Both the position numbers and the translations under genes were made by a program. The notes below the pieces were generated by a model. It ran no database searches, was not told the origin of the DNA, and worked only from the letters and a program-made list of their open reading frames with translations. From contig NZ_CP102270.1 in the NCBI RefSeq assembly GCF_025148445.1, forward strand, positions 124,001 to 188,000: 64,000 bases of DNA, given 5' to 3'. The DNA is from Eshraghiella crossota (lineage in GTDB: Bacteria; Bacillota; Clostridia; Lachnospirales; Lachnospiraceae). This document shows, piece after piece, positions 9,328 through 18,407 of this stretch. Each line of letters begins with the position of its first letter. Within the stretch, counting starts at the first letter, position 1.

Positions 9328-9843
9328 ATGAAAAATAACATAGTATTAATTGGAATGCCGGGTGTTGGCAAGAGCAGTGCGGGGGTTGTTCTCGCAAAGG
9401 CAATGGGGTATCATTTTGTTGATTCGGATATCGTTATCCAGCACAAGGAAGGCAGATTGTTAAGTGACATTATAGAAGAGTGCGGTAACGATGGCTTTCT
9501 TAAAATAGAAGACAGAATTAATTCCGAACTCGAAGCAGATAAGACGGTTATTGCCACGGGCGGAAGTGTAATCTATGGTAAAAACGCAATGGAACACCTT
9601 AAAGAAATTGGAATTGTGGTATATCTTAAAGCAGAATTTGCCACAATTAATGAAAGGTTGTCCAATCTCAAAGGACGTGGCGTTGCAATTAAAGAAGGAC
9701 AGACACTTAAAGACTTATATGATGAAAGATGCGTATTATACGAAAAATATGCAGATATAACAGTCCCGCTTGATGGTATGTCCATTGAAGAAACAGTTGG
9801 TACTTTGGTACCGTTAATTGTGAAATTTCAAAGAAATGAGTAG
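9328..9843 (+). CDS. aroK: Shikimate kinase
   Basis: 171 aa P-loop kinase that phosphorylates shikimate at the 3-OH in the chorismate pathway. The Walker A motif GMPGVGKS is at residues 8-15. DSDIVIQ carries the shikimate-binding Asp (about residues 32-38), and ATGGSV (about 76-81) is the GGG-type substrate loop with a Ser variation. The lid segment includes KGRG (about 114-117) with its conserved Arg. It is last in the ppaC-flavin reductase-aroK run. No other aro genes are nearby. Confidence 0.93.
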   Translation: MKNNIVLIGMPGVGKSSAGVVLAKAMGYHFVDSDIVIQHKEGRLLSDIIEECGNDGFLKIEDRINSELEADKTVIATGGSVIYGKNAMEHLKEIGIVVYLKAEFATINERLSNLKGRGVAIKEGQTLKDLYDERCVLYEKYADITVPLDGMSIEETVGTLVPLIVKFQRNE

Positions 9844-9861
9844 GAAAAAACTATAAAGGGG

Positions 9862-9890
9862 TTTACAAGACAGCAAAGTTCTGTTAAAAT
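9862..9890 (+). promoter_or_regulatory. Predicted sigma-A promoter of the M23/LysM gene
   Basis: TTTACA (9862-9867), a 17-bp spacer and TAAAAT (9885-9890), with extended -10 TG at 9882-9883. Confidence 0.65.
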
Positions 9891-9928
9891 TCAATTTGTT
9901 ACAAAAATGTTACAATCAAGGAGCAGCA

Positions 9929-11485
9929 ATGAAAGCATTAAAGAGTTATTTGAAATCTAATATGTCCTATGTTAAAACAGCAGTAATTGCAGTATTATTT
10001 ACATTAGTTGCAATTCCTTTTGTGAACAGGGTGTCCGGCGATGGAAATAAGTACACTGTAGATTCAAGATATATGGTAGTGCTTAACGGCAATGAACTTG
10101 GATATGTAAGTGACTCACAGGTAGCAGAAAATGCCTTGCTTGATGCAAGGAATCTTCTTGATTCAGAGAGTGAAGGACTTGTGCTTGTGGAAGCTGATAT
10201 GCAGCTTAATGAGCAGACAAGCGGAGGTGCTGTTTATTCCAAGGAACAGATGACGGAAAAGATTTATAATTCTCTTTCAACAGAAGCGAGCGTTCCATCC
10301 GAACAGGTAACAGCATATACAGTGAGAATTGATGATTTTACCGTAACTCTTGCATCACTTGATGATGTTGTGGAATTGCTTGAACGTGTTAAGAACAGAT
10401 ATGCGGATACATCTAATTTCTCAATTGTCATTAATGAAGAAGATAACGGAATATACAGTTCGTATAAGATAAATTTTGTTTCTGCGGACAAGCAGCTTAA
10501 TGAAGCAGCTAAGGTGCTTTTGGCTGAAGATGGTTCAGTGAGCGAGTCGGCTGCAAAAAAAGCAGAGAGTACATCATATAAAGACGGCGTACTTTCGATA
10601 GGTTTTGTTGAAAATATAGAAGTTATAGCGACAAAGAGTAATTCCGGAGATGTTGTCAGTGTAGATGAGGCATATGAACTTGTTACTAAAGAACACGCAG
10701 AGAAGGAGACCTATGTTGTTGCTTCGGGAGACTGCCTTTCATCAATAGCGAGGGATAACGGTCTTTCACTTGATGAATTGATAGCACTGAATGAAGGATT
10801 TACAGTAGATACCGCAATATATGAAGGCGATGTCCTCACAATAACAGTGCCTGCATCAGAGGTTTCAGTCAAAGTTGTTGAAGAGAAATCTTACAGTGAG
10901 TCATATAATGCACCTGTGCAGTATGTGGACAACGATACATTATACGTTGGAACAGAGAATGTTATCCAGCAGGGTTCAGAAGGGAAACGTTCGGTTGTAG
11001 CACTTGTTACTTATGTGAACGGAACAGAATCTTCAAGAGAAATTATTAAACAGGAAATCAGTACAGAATCAGTACCTAAGATTATAGAGAGAGGCACATT
11101 AACACCTCCTACATATATTAATCCGGTATATTCTACATATGTTACATCTAATTGGGGATACAGACCTGCACCGATTAATGGTATGCACAACGGTGTTGAC
11201 ATAGCAGTACCGGTCGGAACATCTGTAAGAGCATCATCCACAGGTGTTGTAACTATGGCAGGCTGGTATGGCAATTACGGATATTGCGTTGATATACGTC
11301 ATTCGGACGGCAGCATGACAAGATATGGTCATCTGAATTCAATAGCTGTAACCTATGGACAGACAGTTACACAGGGACAGGTTATTGCATACTCAGGTAA
11401 TACAGGATACAGCACAGGACCACATCTGCATTTTGAAATCAGAATCAACGGTCAGTCAGTTAATCCGCTTAATTATATATTTTAA
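9929..11485 (+). CDS. Secreted cell-wall hydrolase: LysM, G5 and M23 peptidase
   Basis: 518 aa. ATG 9929 is chosen because AAGGAG lies 5 nt upstream; an in-frame ATG 33 nt earlier has no such site. A membrane segment near residues 15-36 serves as signal or anchor. A long extracellular region leads to a LysM module (about residues 260-306, YVVASGDCLSSIARDNG). A G5-like module follows (about 315-385, ending KIIERGT), then a C-terminal M23 peptidase. The zinc ligands look intact: HNGVD (HxxxD) and HLHFE (HxH). Such proteins bind peptidoglycan and cut its peptide crosslinks in growth or spore development. The gene has its own promoter and terminator. Confidence 0.93.
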   Translation: MKALKSYLKSNMSYVKTAVIAVLFTLVAIPFVNRVSGDGNKYTVDSRYMVVLNGNELGYVSDSQVAENALLDARNLLDSESEGLVLVEADMQLNEQTSGGAVYSKEQMTEKIYNSLSTEASVPSEQVTAYTVRIDDFTVTLASLDDVVELLERVKNRYADTSNFSIVINEEDNGIYSSYKINFVSADKQLNEAAKVLLAEDGSVSESAAKKAESTSYKDGVLSIGFVENIEVIATKSNSGDVVSVDEAYELVTKEHAEKETYVVASGDCLSSIARDNGLSLDELIALNEGFTVDTAIYEGDVLTITVPASEVSVKVVEEKSYSESYNAPVQYVDNDTLYVGTENVIQQGSEGKRSVVALVTYVNGTESSREIIKQEISTESVPKIIERGTLTPPTYINPVYSTYVTSNWGYRPAPINGMHNGVDIAVPVGTSVRASSTGVVTMAGWYGNYGYCVDIRHSDGSMTRYGHLNSIAVTYGQTVTQGQVIAYSGNTGYSTGPHLHFEIRINGQSVNPLNYIF

Positions 11486-11501
11486 TTTATAATAGACATT
11501 T

Positions 11502-11532
11502 AACTCCCGGGAAGAATTCCGGGAGTTTTTTT
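11502..11532 (+). terminator. Rho-independent terminator of the M23/LysM gene
   Basis: AACTCCCGG (11502-11510) pairs perfectly with CCGGGAGTT (11519-11527), and a T-run extends to 11532. Confidence 0.9.
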
Positions 11533-11544
11533 ATAGATGGATAC

Positions 11545-11573
11545 TTGCCTATATGGTAATAAAATGTTAATAT
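11545..11573 (+). promoter_or_regulatory. Predicted promoter of the nucleotidyltransferase cluster
   Basis: TTGCCT (11545-11550), a 17-bp spacer and TAATAT (11568-11573), with extended -10 TG at 11565-11566. The hexamers are moderate; the extended -10 supports it. Confidence 0.5.
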
Positions 11574-11605
11574 CATCTTATATGTTTAAAAATTGGAGGA
11601 TTGGG

Positions 11606-12208
11606 ATGAGCGAGTATGTATTCCTGTTCGATTTGGACGCAACAATAACCAAAGTGGAAATCCTGCCGGAAATTTCTGCTGAAATTGGAAAAGATAAAGA
11701 AATGAGAGAACTGACAGAAAGAGCTATGAGAGGAGAGATTCCTTTTGAAAGAAGCTTTCGTGAAAGAGTCAGTATTTTGAAGGATATACCGGTATCAAAG
11801 GTCAGAAAAATAGTTGAAAATATTCCTCTTAATGAGCAGGTTGCCGCATTTATAAGACAGAATAGCGACAGATGCTATGTAATAACCGGCAATCTTGATA
11901 TATGGATTGAAGACCTTATGAAAAAATTAGGAGTAGGTCATTCTTTCTATTGTTCAAAGGCAGAGGTTAAGAATGACCGGATTGTTGGAGATATACAGGT
12001 AATTGATAAGGCGACGGTTGTAAACAGTTTTGATAAACCGTTTGTCGCGATTGGCGACGGAAATAATGATGCCGATATGATTGCTGCGGCAGAAATCGGT
12101 ATTGGTTTTGGCGGAGTGAGGGATATTGCTCCCGCTGTATTAAAATCAGCAACACATGCTGCGTATTCGGAGGATAAGTTATGTCAGTTTCTAAAACAAT
12201 TGTTATAA
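11606..12208 (+). CDS. HAD-family phosphatase, phosphoserine phosphatase-like
   Basis: 200 aa. ATG 11606 has GGAGGA 5 nt upstream, so longer in-frame starts are rejected. HAD motif I is DLDAT (D9, D11), and motif IV is GDGNNDADM near residue 150. The VITGN segment (about residue 93) is the motif II region. The C1-type cap after motif I (EILPEISAEIGKD) is typical of SerB-like and related phosphatases. Its 3' end overlaps the next gene by 28 nt, so translation is coupled. It probably removes a phosphate from a small metabolite used by the neighbouring nucleotidyltransferases; the substrate is not known. Confidence 0.85.
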   Translation: MSEYVFLFDLDATITKVEILPEISAEIGKDKEMRELTERAMRGEIPFERSFRERVSILKDIPVSKVRKIVENIPLNEQVAAFIRQNSDRCYVITGNLDIWIEDLMKKLGVGHSFYCSKAEVKNDRIVGDIQVIDKATVVNSFDKPFVAIGDGNNDADMIAAAEIGIGFGGVRDIAPAVLKSATHAAYSEDKLCQFLKQLL

Positions 12209-12831
12209 GCTGTGCCGGAATGGGAACAAGACTTGGTATAGGAACAACCAAGGCACTGATAGATATTGAAGGAAAGCCTTTAATATTAAGACAGCTGGAA
12301 CTCTTAAAAGACTTTGATGATATAAGAATTGTTGTGGGCTATCAGATGGAAAAAGTTATTGAAGTTGTGAACAATTACCGCAAGGATATTCTTTTTGTGT
12401 TTAACCATAACTATAGAAATACGGGAACAGGTGGAAGTTTTTCCCTTGGTATAAAGCATGCAAGGGAAATGGTCGTCTCACTTGACGGAGATCTTCTCGT
12501 GCACCCGGATGATTTAATGAGGATTATGCACAGTGATAAGGAATGTGCATGTGGAACTAAAATCGGAACGGATAATCCTATGCTGATGAAGACCATTAAG
12601 GAAAACGGCAAAGAGTTATGTACAGGGTTTTCAAGAGAAGAAGGAAGTTATGAATGGACAGGCCTTGCACAGGTATATACTGACAGACTTATACCCGGAG
12701 ACAGACATGTATGTGACATGCTTGAATCTGTACTTCCTATTGAAATGGAATATATCAGAACAAGAGAAATCGACACAATGAATGATTATGAAAATGCCGT
12801 TAAATGGATTAAAAACGGATACAACGATTAG
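12181..12831 (+). CDS. NTP transferase (sugar/alcohol-phosphate nucleotidyltransferase)
   Basis: 216 aa single-domain nucleotidyltransferase. The N-terminal signature CAGMGTRLG is followed by TTKALIDIEGKPL, with the Lys that contacts the nucleotide. VVSLDGDLL supplies the metal-binding Asp near residue 100. The family joins NTP and a phosphorylated sugar or alcohol to make an NDP-activated donor, releasing PPi. The fold resembles LicC-type cytidylyltransferases in length (about 230 aa), but the nucleotide cannot be fixed by eye. It overlaps the HAD gene by 28 nt and precedes a fused NTP-transferase gene by 18 bp. Confidence 0.85.
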   Translation: MSVSKTIVISCAGMGTRLGIGTTKALIDIEGKPLILRQLELLKDFDDIRIVVGYQMEKVIEVVNNYRKDILFVFNHNYRNTGTGGSFSLGIKHAREMVVSLDGDLLVHPDDLMRIMHSDKECACGTKIGTDNPMLMKTIKENGKELCTGFSREEGSYEWTGLAQVYTDRLIPGDRHVCDMLESVLPIEMEYIRTREIDTMNDYENAVKWIKNGYND

Positions 12832-12849
12832 TGCGGAGGAGACTGAAGG

Positions 12850-14667
12850 ATGCAGTCAATTATATTAGCAGCAGGGTTGGGAAGCCGTTTAGGTGAGCTG
12901 ACAAAAGAATGTACCAAATGTATGGTAAAGATTAATGGAATAACCCTTATTGAGAGAATGTTAAGACAGCTTGACAGGTATGGTATGGACAGGATAATAA
13001 TTGTAACAGGATACAAGGGTGATATTCTTAAGGACTATGTACAGAATCTCAGAATTAATACACCGGTTGTTTTTGTGGATAATTCTGATTACCGGCATAC
13101 TAATAATATATACTCATTATGGCTTACAAGAGAATTCCTTGAGGAAATGGATTCATTGGTTCTTGAGTCAGATATGATATTTGAAGACAGGGTTATCGAA
13201 AAGATGTTAGCCGTTGATAATGGATGCGGTACATTTGTCGCAAGACCGAGACCATGGATGGATGGCTCAATCGTTAAACTCGACAAAGATAATAATATTG
13301 TATATTTTGTTGATGATGAAGAAGTTAAGCGAATAGATCCAAGTTATTATCATAAAATAGTTAGTATATACAAATTCAAAAAACGATATGTTTCAGAAAA
13401 ATATATGACATATCTTAATGAATATGTTAAAAAGAACAAAGACAATAATTTATACGAGTCCCTCCTTAAAGTGATTGATCTTGATGTGGAGAAAAAGATA
13501 CCTGCCGAAATTCTTGATGAAGAACAGTGGTATGAGATTAATGATATTCAGGATATGGATATTGCAGAGTCAATGTTTGCAGACGGAAATGAAAAGGTAC
13601 GTAAATATCTTCAGAGATACGGAGGATACTGGAGATACCCTGCGATGAGAGATTTCTGTTATCTTGTTAATCCATATTTTCCTAATGAGAGATTCATGAA
13701 TGAGATGAAATCCAACTTTGATGTCCTTGTAAGGGAATATCCATCAGGAATGGCAGTAAACAGTCTTTTGGCAGGACATTTTTTTGGCGTGAGAACCGAA
13801 AATATATGTGTAGGAAATGGAACAGCGGAACTTATTAAATCACTTATGGAAAATATAAGCGGTAACATAGGAATGGTTTACCCTACTTTTGAAGAATATC
13901 CACACAGAAAAAAAGATGTAGAAGTTATACCATATTATGTCGTTGATAAGGATTTTGATTATTCTGTTGACGATATAATGAGCTATTACGAAGGTAAAGA
14001 TATTTCGGCAATTGTCCTTGTTAATCCAGACAATCCATCGGGACATTTTATAAGCAAAAAAGATATTTTGAGATTGGAAGACTGGTGCCGCAGCAAGGGA
14101 AGAAAACTGATAGTTGATGAGTCATTCATTGATTTTGTTGAAGATGATGAGTGGCATACATTACTTGATATGGAAGTATTGCTTAATCATCCGTCGTTAA
14201 TTGTTTTAAAAAGCATTTCCAAATCTTTTGGTGTTGCAGGACTAAGACTTGGAGTAATAGCCACTGCCGATACAGACCTCATTGCCTTCATGAAAAAAGA
14301 TGTGGCAATCTGGAATATTAATTCCTTTGCAGAATATTATCTCCAGATAATAGAAAAGTACCGTGATGATTATTATGAAGCAATGGAAAAATTTAAAGAG
14401 GTCAGAAGGAGATATCTTGACAAACTCAGTAAAATAAAAGGTTTTAAGGTATACCCTTCACAGGCAAATTATGTCATGTGTCATATAGAAAACAGTGTGA
14501 CATCGACTGAGCTTGCAGATATACTTCTTAATAGATATAACGTTCTAATTAAGAATCTTGCATCAAAAGAAGGGCTTAACAAGGGCAATTATGTACGTCT
14601 CTCAGTAAAGTCTGACGAAGAGAATGATTATATCGTAAATGCGTTAATGGAAATATTTAATAATTAG
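12850..14667 (+). CDS. Fused NTP transferase and PLP-dependent aminotransferase/decarboxylase
   Basis: 605 aa fusion. Residues 1 to about 235 are a second nucleotidyltransferase: LAAGLGSRLGELT, then CTKCMVKINGITL, then LVLESDMIF with the metal Asp. Residues about 255-605 are a fold-type I PLP enzyme of the HisC/CobD group: GNGTAELI, LVNPDNPSGHF, DESFIDF and the PLP lysine K458 in SISKSFGVAGLRLG. The DESFIDF form is closer to CobD-type phosphothreonine decarboxylases (DEAFIDF) than to HisC. A product such as an aminoalkyl phosphate, then NDP-activated by the N-terminal half, is therefore plausible but inferred. No glycosyl- or phosphotransferase acceptor gene is adjacent. Confidence 0.85.
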   Translation: MQSIILAAGLGSRLGELTKECTKCMVKINGITLIERMLRQLDRYGMDRIIIVTGYKGDILKDYVQNLRINTPVVFVDNSDYRHTNNIYSLWLTREFLEEMDSLVLESDMIFEDRVIEKMLAVDNGCGTFVARPRPWMDGSIVKLDKDNNIVYFVDDEEVKRIDPSYYHKIVSIYKFKKRYVSEKYMTYLNEYVKKNKDNNLYESLLKVIDLDVEKKIPAEILDEEQWYEINDIQDMDIAESMFADGNEKVRKYLQRYGGYWRYPAMRDFCYLVNPYFPNERFMNEMKSNFDVLVREYPSGMAVNSLLAGHFFGVRTENICVGNGTAELIKSLMENISGNIGMVYPTFEEYPHRKKDVEVIPYYVVDKDFDYSVDDIMSYYEGKDISAIVLVNPDNPSGHFISKKDILRLEDWCRSKGRKLIVDESFIDFVEDDEWHTLLDMEVLLNHPSLIVLKSISKSFGVAGLRLGVIATADTDLIAFMKKDVAIWNINSFAEYYLQIIEKYRDDYYEAMEKFKEVRRRYLDKLSKIKGFKVYPSQANYVMCHIENSVTSTELADILLNRYNVLIKNLASKEGLNKGNYVRLSVKSDEENDYIVNALMEIFNN

Positions 14668-14695
14668 TTTACAAAAGAAACATTTATGCTATAAT
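14668..14695 (+). promoter_or_regulatory. Predicted sigma-A promoter of murA
   Basis: TTTACA (14668-14673), a 16-bp spacer and consensus TATAAT (14690-14695), with extended -10 TGC at 14687-14689. Confidence 0.75.
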
Positions 14696-14734
14696 ATATA
14701 AACGTGTCACAAGATATTTATATTGAGGTGCAAA

Positions 14735-16027
14735 ATGGAACAGTATGTTATCAAAGGCGGTAGCCGTCTTACAGGCGAGGTTCTCGTAAGCGGAGCCAAG
14801 AATGCTGCACTTGCAATACTTGCAGCGGCAATAATGGCTGATGAACCGGTTACTATAGAAAATGTCCCTGATGTCAGGGATACAAGAATTGTTCTTGATG
14901 CGATTAAAGAAATCGGAGCAATCGTTGAACGAGTTGATAAACACACATATAAGATTAATGGCAGTACAATTTACTCAACAACAGTTGATTATGAATATAT
15001 CAAGAAGATTAGAGCGTCTTATTATCTGTTAGGCGCATTATTAGGAAAACTTGGCAACGCAGAAGTTGCTCTTCCGGGAGGCTGCAATATAGGAAGCAGA
15101 CCTATAGATTTGCATATCAAGGGCTTTAAGGCACTTGGAGCAACGGTAGAGATAGAACATGGCATGATTCATGCTCAGTCCGATAATCTTACCGGAAGTC
15201 ATATTTATATGGATGTTGTTTCGGTAGGAGCGACGATTAATGTTATGCTGGCGGCATGTCTTGCTGACGGCAATACAATAATTGAAAATGCAGCCAAAGA
15301 GCCCCATGTTGTAGACGTGGCTAACTGTCTTAACTGTATGGGAGCCAACATAAAGGGTGCCGGTACAGATGTTATAAGAATTAAGGGTGTTGATAAGCTT
15401 CATGGAACAAGCTATTCTATAATACCTGACCAGATTGAAGCAGGAACCTTTATGGTTGCGGCAGCGGCAACAGGCGGGGATGTACTAATTAATAATGTTA
15501 TACCAAAACATCTTGAAGCCATAACAGCCAAGTTAGTTGAAATGGGATGTGAAATAGAAGAATATGATGATGCAATACGTGTCAGAAGCAATACCAAATT
15601 AACCCATACCAATATTAAGACATTACCTTATCCGGGATTTCCTACGGATATGCAGCCACAGATGGCAGTAATTCTTTCATGTGCTGAGGGAACAAGTATT
15701 GTTACCGAAAGTATATGGGAGAACCGTTTTAAGTATGTTGATGAACTGTCAAGAATGGGTGCAACCGTCAAGGTTGAGGGAAATACGGCGATTATTACAG
15801 GATGCGAACGTCTTACGGGAGCTCAGGTGGCCGCACCGGATCTCAGAGCCGGAGCAGCACTTGTTATAGCCGGTATGATGGCAGAAGGTTATACCTATGT
15901 TGATGATATTAAGTTTATAGAAAGAGGATACGAAGACTTTGATGAAAAGCTTCGTGGAATCGGGGCTAATATTATCAAAGCAGAATGTGAAAAAGATATT
16001 AAGTTATTTGAGTTTTCAGTATCATAA
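14735..16027 (+). CDS. murA: UDP-N-acetylglucosamine 1-carboxyvinyltransferase
   Basis: 430 aa. MurA adds enolpyruvate from PEP to UDP-GlcNAc, the first committed step of peptidoglycan synthesis. ATG 14735 is preferred over TTG 14723, which is part of the GAGGTG ribosome binding site. GAKNAAL carries the catalytic Lys near residue 19. GGCNIGSRPID contains Cys117, matching the fosfomycin-reactive Cys115 of E. coli, so a fosfomycin-sensitive form is expected. The fold's repeated EPSP-synthase-like halves are intact. It has its own promoter and a strong terminator. Many Firmicutes have a second MurA elsewhere; only one is in this window. Confidence 0.97.
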   Translation: MEQYVIKGGSRLTGEVLVSGAKNAALAILAAAIMADEPVTIENVPDVRDTRIVLDAIKEIGAIVERVDKHTYKINGSTIYSTTVDYEYIKKIRASYYLLGALLGKLGNAEVALPGGCNIGSRPIDLHIKGFKALGATVEIEHGMIHAQSDNLTGSHIYMDVVSVGATINVMLAACLADGNTIIENAAKEPHVVDVANCLNCMGANIKGAGTDVIRIKGVDKLHGTSYSIIPDQIEAGTFMVAAAATGGDVLINNVIPKHLEAITAKLVEMGCEIEEYDDAIRVRSNTKLTHTNIKTLPYPGFPTDMQPQMAVILSCAEGTSIVTESIWENRFKYVDELSRMGATVKVEGNTAIITGCERLTGAQVAAPDLRAGAALVIAGMMAEGYTYVDDIKFIERGYEDFDEKLRGIGANIIKAECEKDIKLFEFSVS

Positions 16028-16051
16028 TTCATATAGCAGGGAACGAAAGAC

Positions 16052-16093
16052 AAAGCAGTCAAGGAACGAAAGCAACCTTGATTGCTTTTTTTT
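16052..16093 (+). terminator. Rho-independent terminator of murA
   Basis: 13-bp stem (16052-16064 with 16076-16088, one G-T wobble) and a run of eight T ending at 16093. Confidence 0.9.
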
Positions 16094-16162
16094 GTGTATA
16101 AAGAAAGCGATTCTGAAGTAACAGATAAAATGGCATACAATAAGAGACAGGAGAATATGCAG

Positions 16163-17617
16163 ATGGAAAAAAATGTGACAGGAAATATTATCGAATTAAA
16201 AGGAATTACCAAACGCTATGAAGACAATTTTACAGCCGTTGAAGATTTTAACCTTGAAGTCAGAAAAGGTGAATTTGTTACGTTTTTAGGACCATCAGGA
16301 TGCGGAAAAACAACTACGCTCAGAATGATTGCGGGATTTGACATTCCTACTGAAGGTAAAATCCTTTTAAATGGAGAGGATATAAGCAAACTTCCGCCTA
16401 ACAAAAGACCAATTAATACAGTATTCCAAAGATATGCATTATTTCCGCATCTCAATATTTTTGACAATATTGCATTTGGACTTAAACTTCAGAATAAGTA
16501 TACCAGAAAAGAAATTGCTGAAAAAGTAAGACATGCCCTTGAAGTCGTTGACCTTGAGGGTTTTGAAAAAAGAAATGTTACAACTCTTTCGGGAGGACAG
16601 CAGCAAAGAATCGCCATAGCAAGAGCCATAGTAAATGAACCTGAAATACTACTCCTTGATGAACCCCTCGGAGCATTAGACCTTAAGATGCGTAAAGAAA
16701 TGCAGTTAGAACTGAAAGCTATGCATAAAGAACTTGGTATTACATTTATATACGTTACACATGACCAGGAGGAGGCACTTACCATGTCCGATAAAGTTGT
16801 TGTAATGTCTGACGGAATGATACAGCAGGTCGGAACTCCTGAGGAGATTTATAATGAACCAAAGAATGTATTTGTCGCCGATTTTATCGGTGAAAGCAAT
16901 ATTTTCAGCGGAAGAATGACAGGTAATAAGAGGGTTGAATTCTGTGGCGTCGAATTTGAATGTCTTGATGATATGTCGGTAGGCTCAAGAGTGGATGTTG
17001 TTGTAAGACCGGAAGACGTTATAATGACAGAAGCGAAAGACGGTGCTGTTGTGGGAGATGTCACATCTGTTATTTTCAAAGGTATGAACTATGAGATTAC
17101 CGTTGAGTCCGGGGCTAATGAAATTGTTATCCAGAGCACAAGAAATGCTGTAGTGGGTGATACTATAGGCATTAATATAGAACCTGACGGAATACATGTA
17201 ATTCCTGCCGATATGAACCGGAACAAGTTTGACGGGGAACTTACAAAGGATTATACGGTTCTGTTTGCGGATGGAGAATTTGAATGTGATGTTACGAAAT
17301 TATATCCGGGTTCAAGGATTGATGAAAACAATACACTTGTTGACAGCAATGGCGAGGAAATTGAGACTGCCGGAGTAAAGGTCAGTGTAAATGTGCCTAT
17401 TAAGGATATTACTATGAGCGATGATATTGAAGCAGGCGGAACTACGGGACATATTATTTCGCTTATTTATAAAGGCGACCATTATCACTATGTAGTAAGA
17501 ACCAAAAATGAAGAGGATATCCACCTTCACGATGAATATCTCTGGAATGAGGATGATTATGTAAGTGTAATTATACCTAAAGAAAGTATAGAATTAAAAC
17601 TGAAGCAGGAGGACTGA
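16163..17617 (+). CDS. potA: Polyamine ABC transporter ATPase with extended C-terminus
   Basis: 484 aa from ATG 16163, which has AGGAG 9 nt upstream; ATG 16157 is 3 nt from that site and less likely. The ABC domain is complete: Walker A GPSGCGKTT, signature LSGGQQQR, Walker B LLLDEPLGALD and switch His in VTHDQEEA. The QRYALFPH Q-loop is typical of PotA. After about residue 240 a TOBE module follows. A second TOBE-like segment occupies the last 80 residues (GHIISLIYKGDHYHY). Usual PotA proteins are 350-380 aa, so about 110 residues are extra. It powers import of spermidine/putrescine with the following three genes. A terminator separates it from murA; its own promoter was not clear. Confidence 0.93.
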   Translation: MEKNVTGNIIELKGITKRYEDNFTAVEDFNLEVRKGEFVTFLGPSGCGKTTTLRMIAGFDIPTEGKILLNGEDISKLPPNKRPINTVFQRYALFPHLNIFDNIAFGLKLQNKYTRKEIAEKVRHALEVVDLEGFEKRNVTTLSGGQQQRIAIARAIVNEPEILLLDEPLGALDLKMRKEMQLELKAMHKELGITFIYVTHDQEEALTMSDKVVVMSDGMIQQVGTPEEIYNEPKNVFVADFIGESNIFSGRMTGNKRVEFCGVEFECLDDMSVGSRVDVVVRPEDVIMTEAKDGAVVGDVTSVIFKGMNYEITVESGANEIVIQSTRNAVVGDTIGINIEPDGIHVIPADMNRNKFDGELTKDYTVLFADGEFECDVTKLYPGSRIDENNTLVDSNGEEIETAGVKVSVNVPIKDITMSDDIEAGGTTGHIISLIYKGDHYHYVVRTKNEEDIHLHDEYLWNEDDYVSVIIPKESIELKLKQED

Positions 17618-17618
17618 T

Positions 17619-18407
17619 ATGCAAATTCGATTTTCAAGGAAAAAATTGTGTATTCCTTATGTGGCTTTTTTGATATTTTTCGTTATAGCTCCGCTTCTGG
17701 TTGTGTTTTATTATGCTTTTACAAACGGACAGGGAGAATTTACATTAAGTAACCTCGCGGGATTTTTTACCGACAGCAATACAATAGGAACGTTGTGTTA
17801 CAGTCTGGTTATTGCGTTGACAACAACTGTTGTATGCCTTGTGATTGCGTACCCTGTTGCGTATATACTGGCAAGAAGCAATATGAAAAGAAAATCAGTA
17901 ATGTTATTGATTTTTATAACCCCTATGTGGATTAATTTTACATTAAGAATTGCGGCACTTAAAGAAATTCTCACATTTATTGAAGGGAATCTTGCATTTC
18001 ATCCGTTTATGAATACAATAATCGGAATGACTTATGATTTCCTTCCGTTTATGATCCTTCCTTTATACAATACCATAAGTAAGTTAGATAAAAATCTTCT
18101 GGAGGCGGCAGGAGACCTTGGTGCCAACGCCTGCCAGACTTTTATAAAGGTGACGCTTCCTTTATCGGTTCCCGGAATAATAAGCGGTGTTACGATGGTA
18201 TTTTTACCTGCAATGACCAATTATGTAGTGCTGGATATGCTTTATAACAGTACATATATTATGGGAAGCCTGATAGGAAGCTATTTCCACGCATATAACT
18301 GGAACAGCGGTTCAATAATTTCTATTGTATTATTAGTGATAATTCTTATTATCACAATAGCCACCAATGGTTTCAGTGAAGAAGAAAATAAGGAGGCTGT
18401 ATTATGA
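17619..18407 (+). CDS. potB: Spermidine/putrescine ABC transporter permease
   Basis: 262 aa integral membrane permease with six predicted helices. The coupling-helix EAA motif reads EAAGDLGANACQTFIKVTLPLSVPGI (split here: EAAGDLGA then VTLPLSVPGI) near residue 165. It begins 1 nt after potA's stop and overlaps potC by 4 nt (ATGA), so the four pot genes form a tight operon. It pairs with PotC to form the membrane channel. Confidence 0.93.
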   Translation: MQIRFSRKKLCIPYVAFLIFFVIAPLLVVFYYAFTNGQGEFTLSNLAGFFTDSNTIGTLCYSLVIALTTTVVCLVIAYPVAYILARSNMKRKSVMLLIFITPMWINFTLRIAALKEILTFIEGNLAFHPFMNTIIGMTYDFLPFMILPLYNTISKLDKNLLEAAGDLGANACQTFIKVTLPLSVPGIISGVTMVFLPAMTNYVVLDMLYNSTYIMGSLIGSYFHAYNWNSGSIISIVLLVIILIITIATNGFSEEENKEAVL

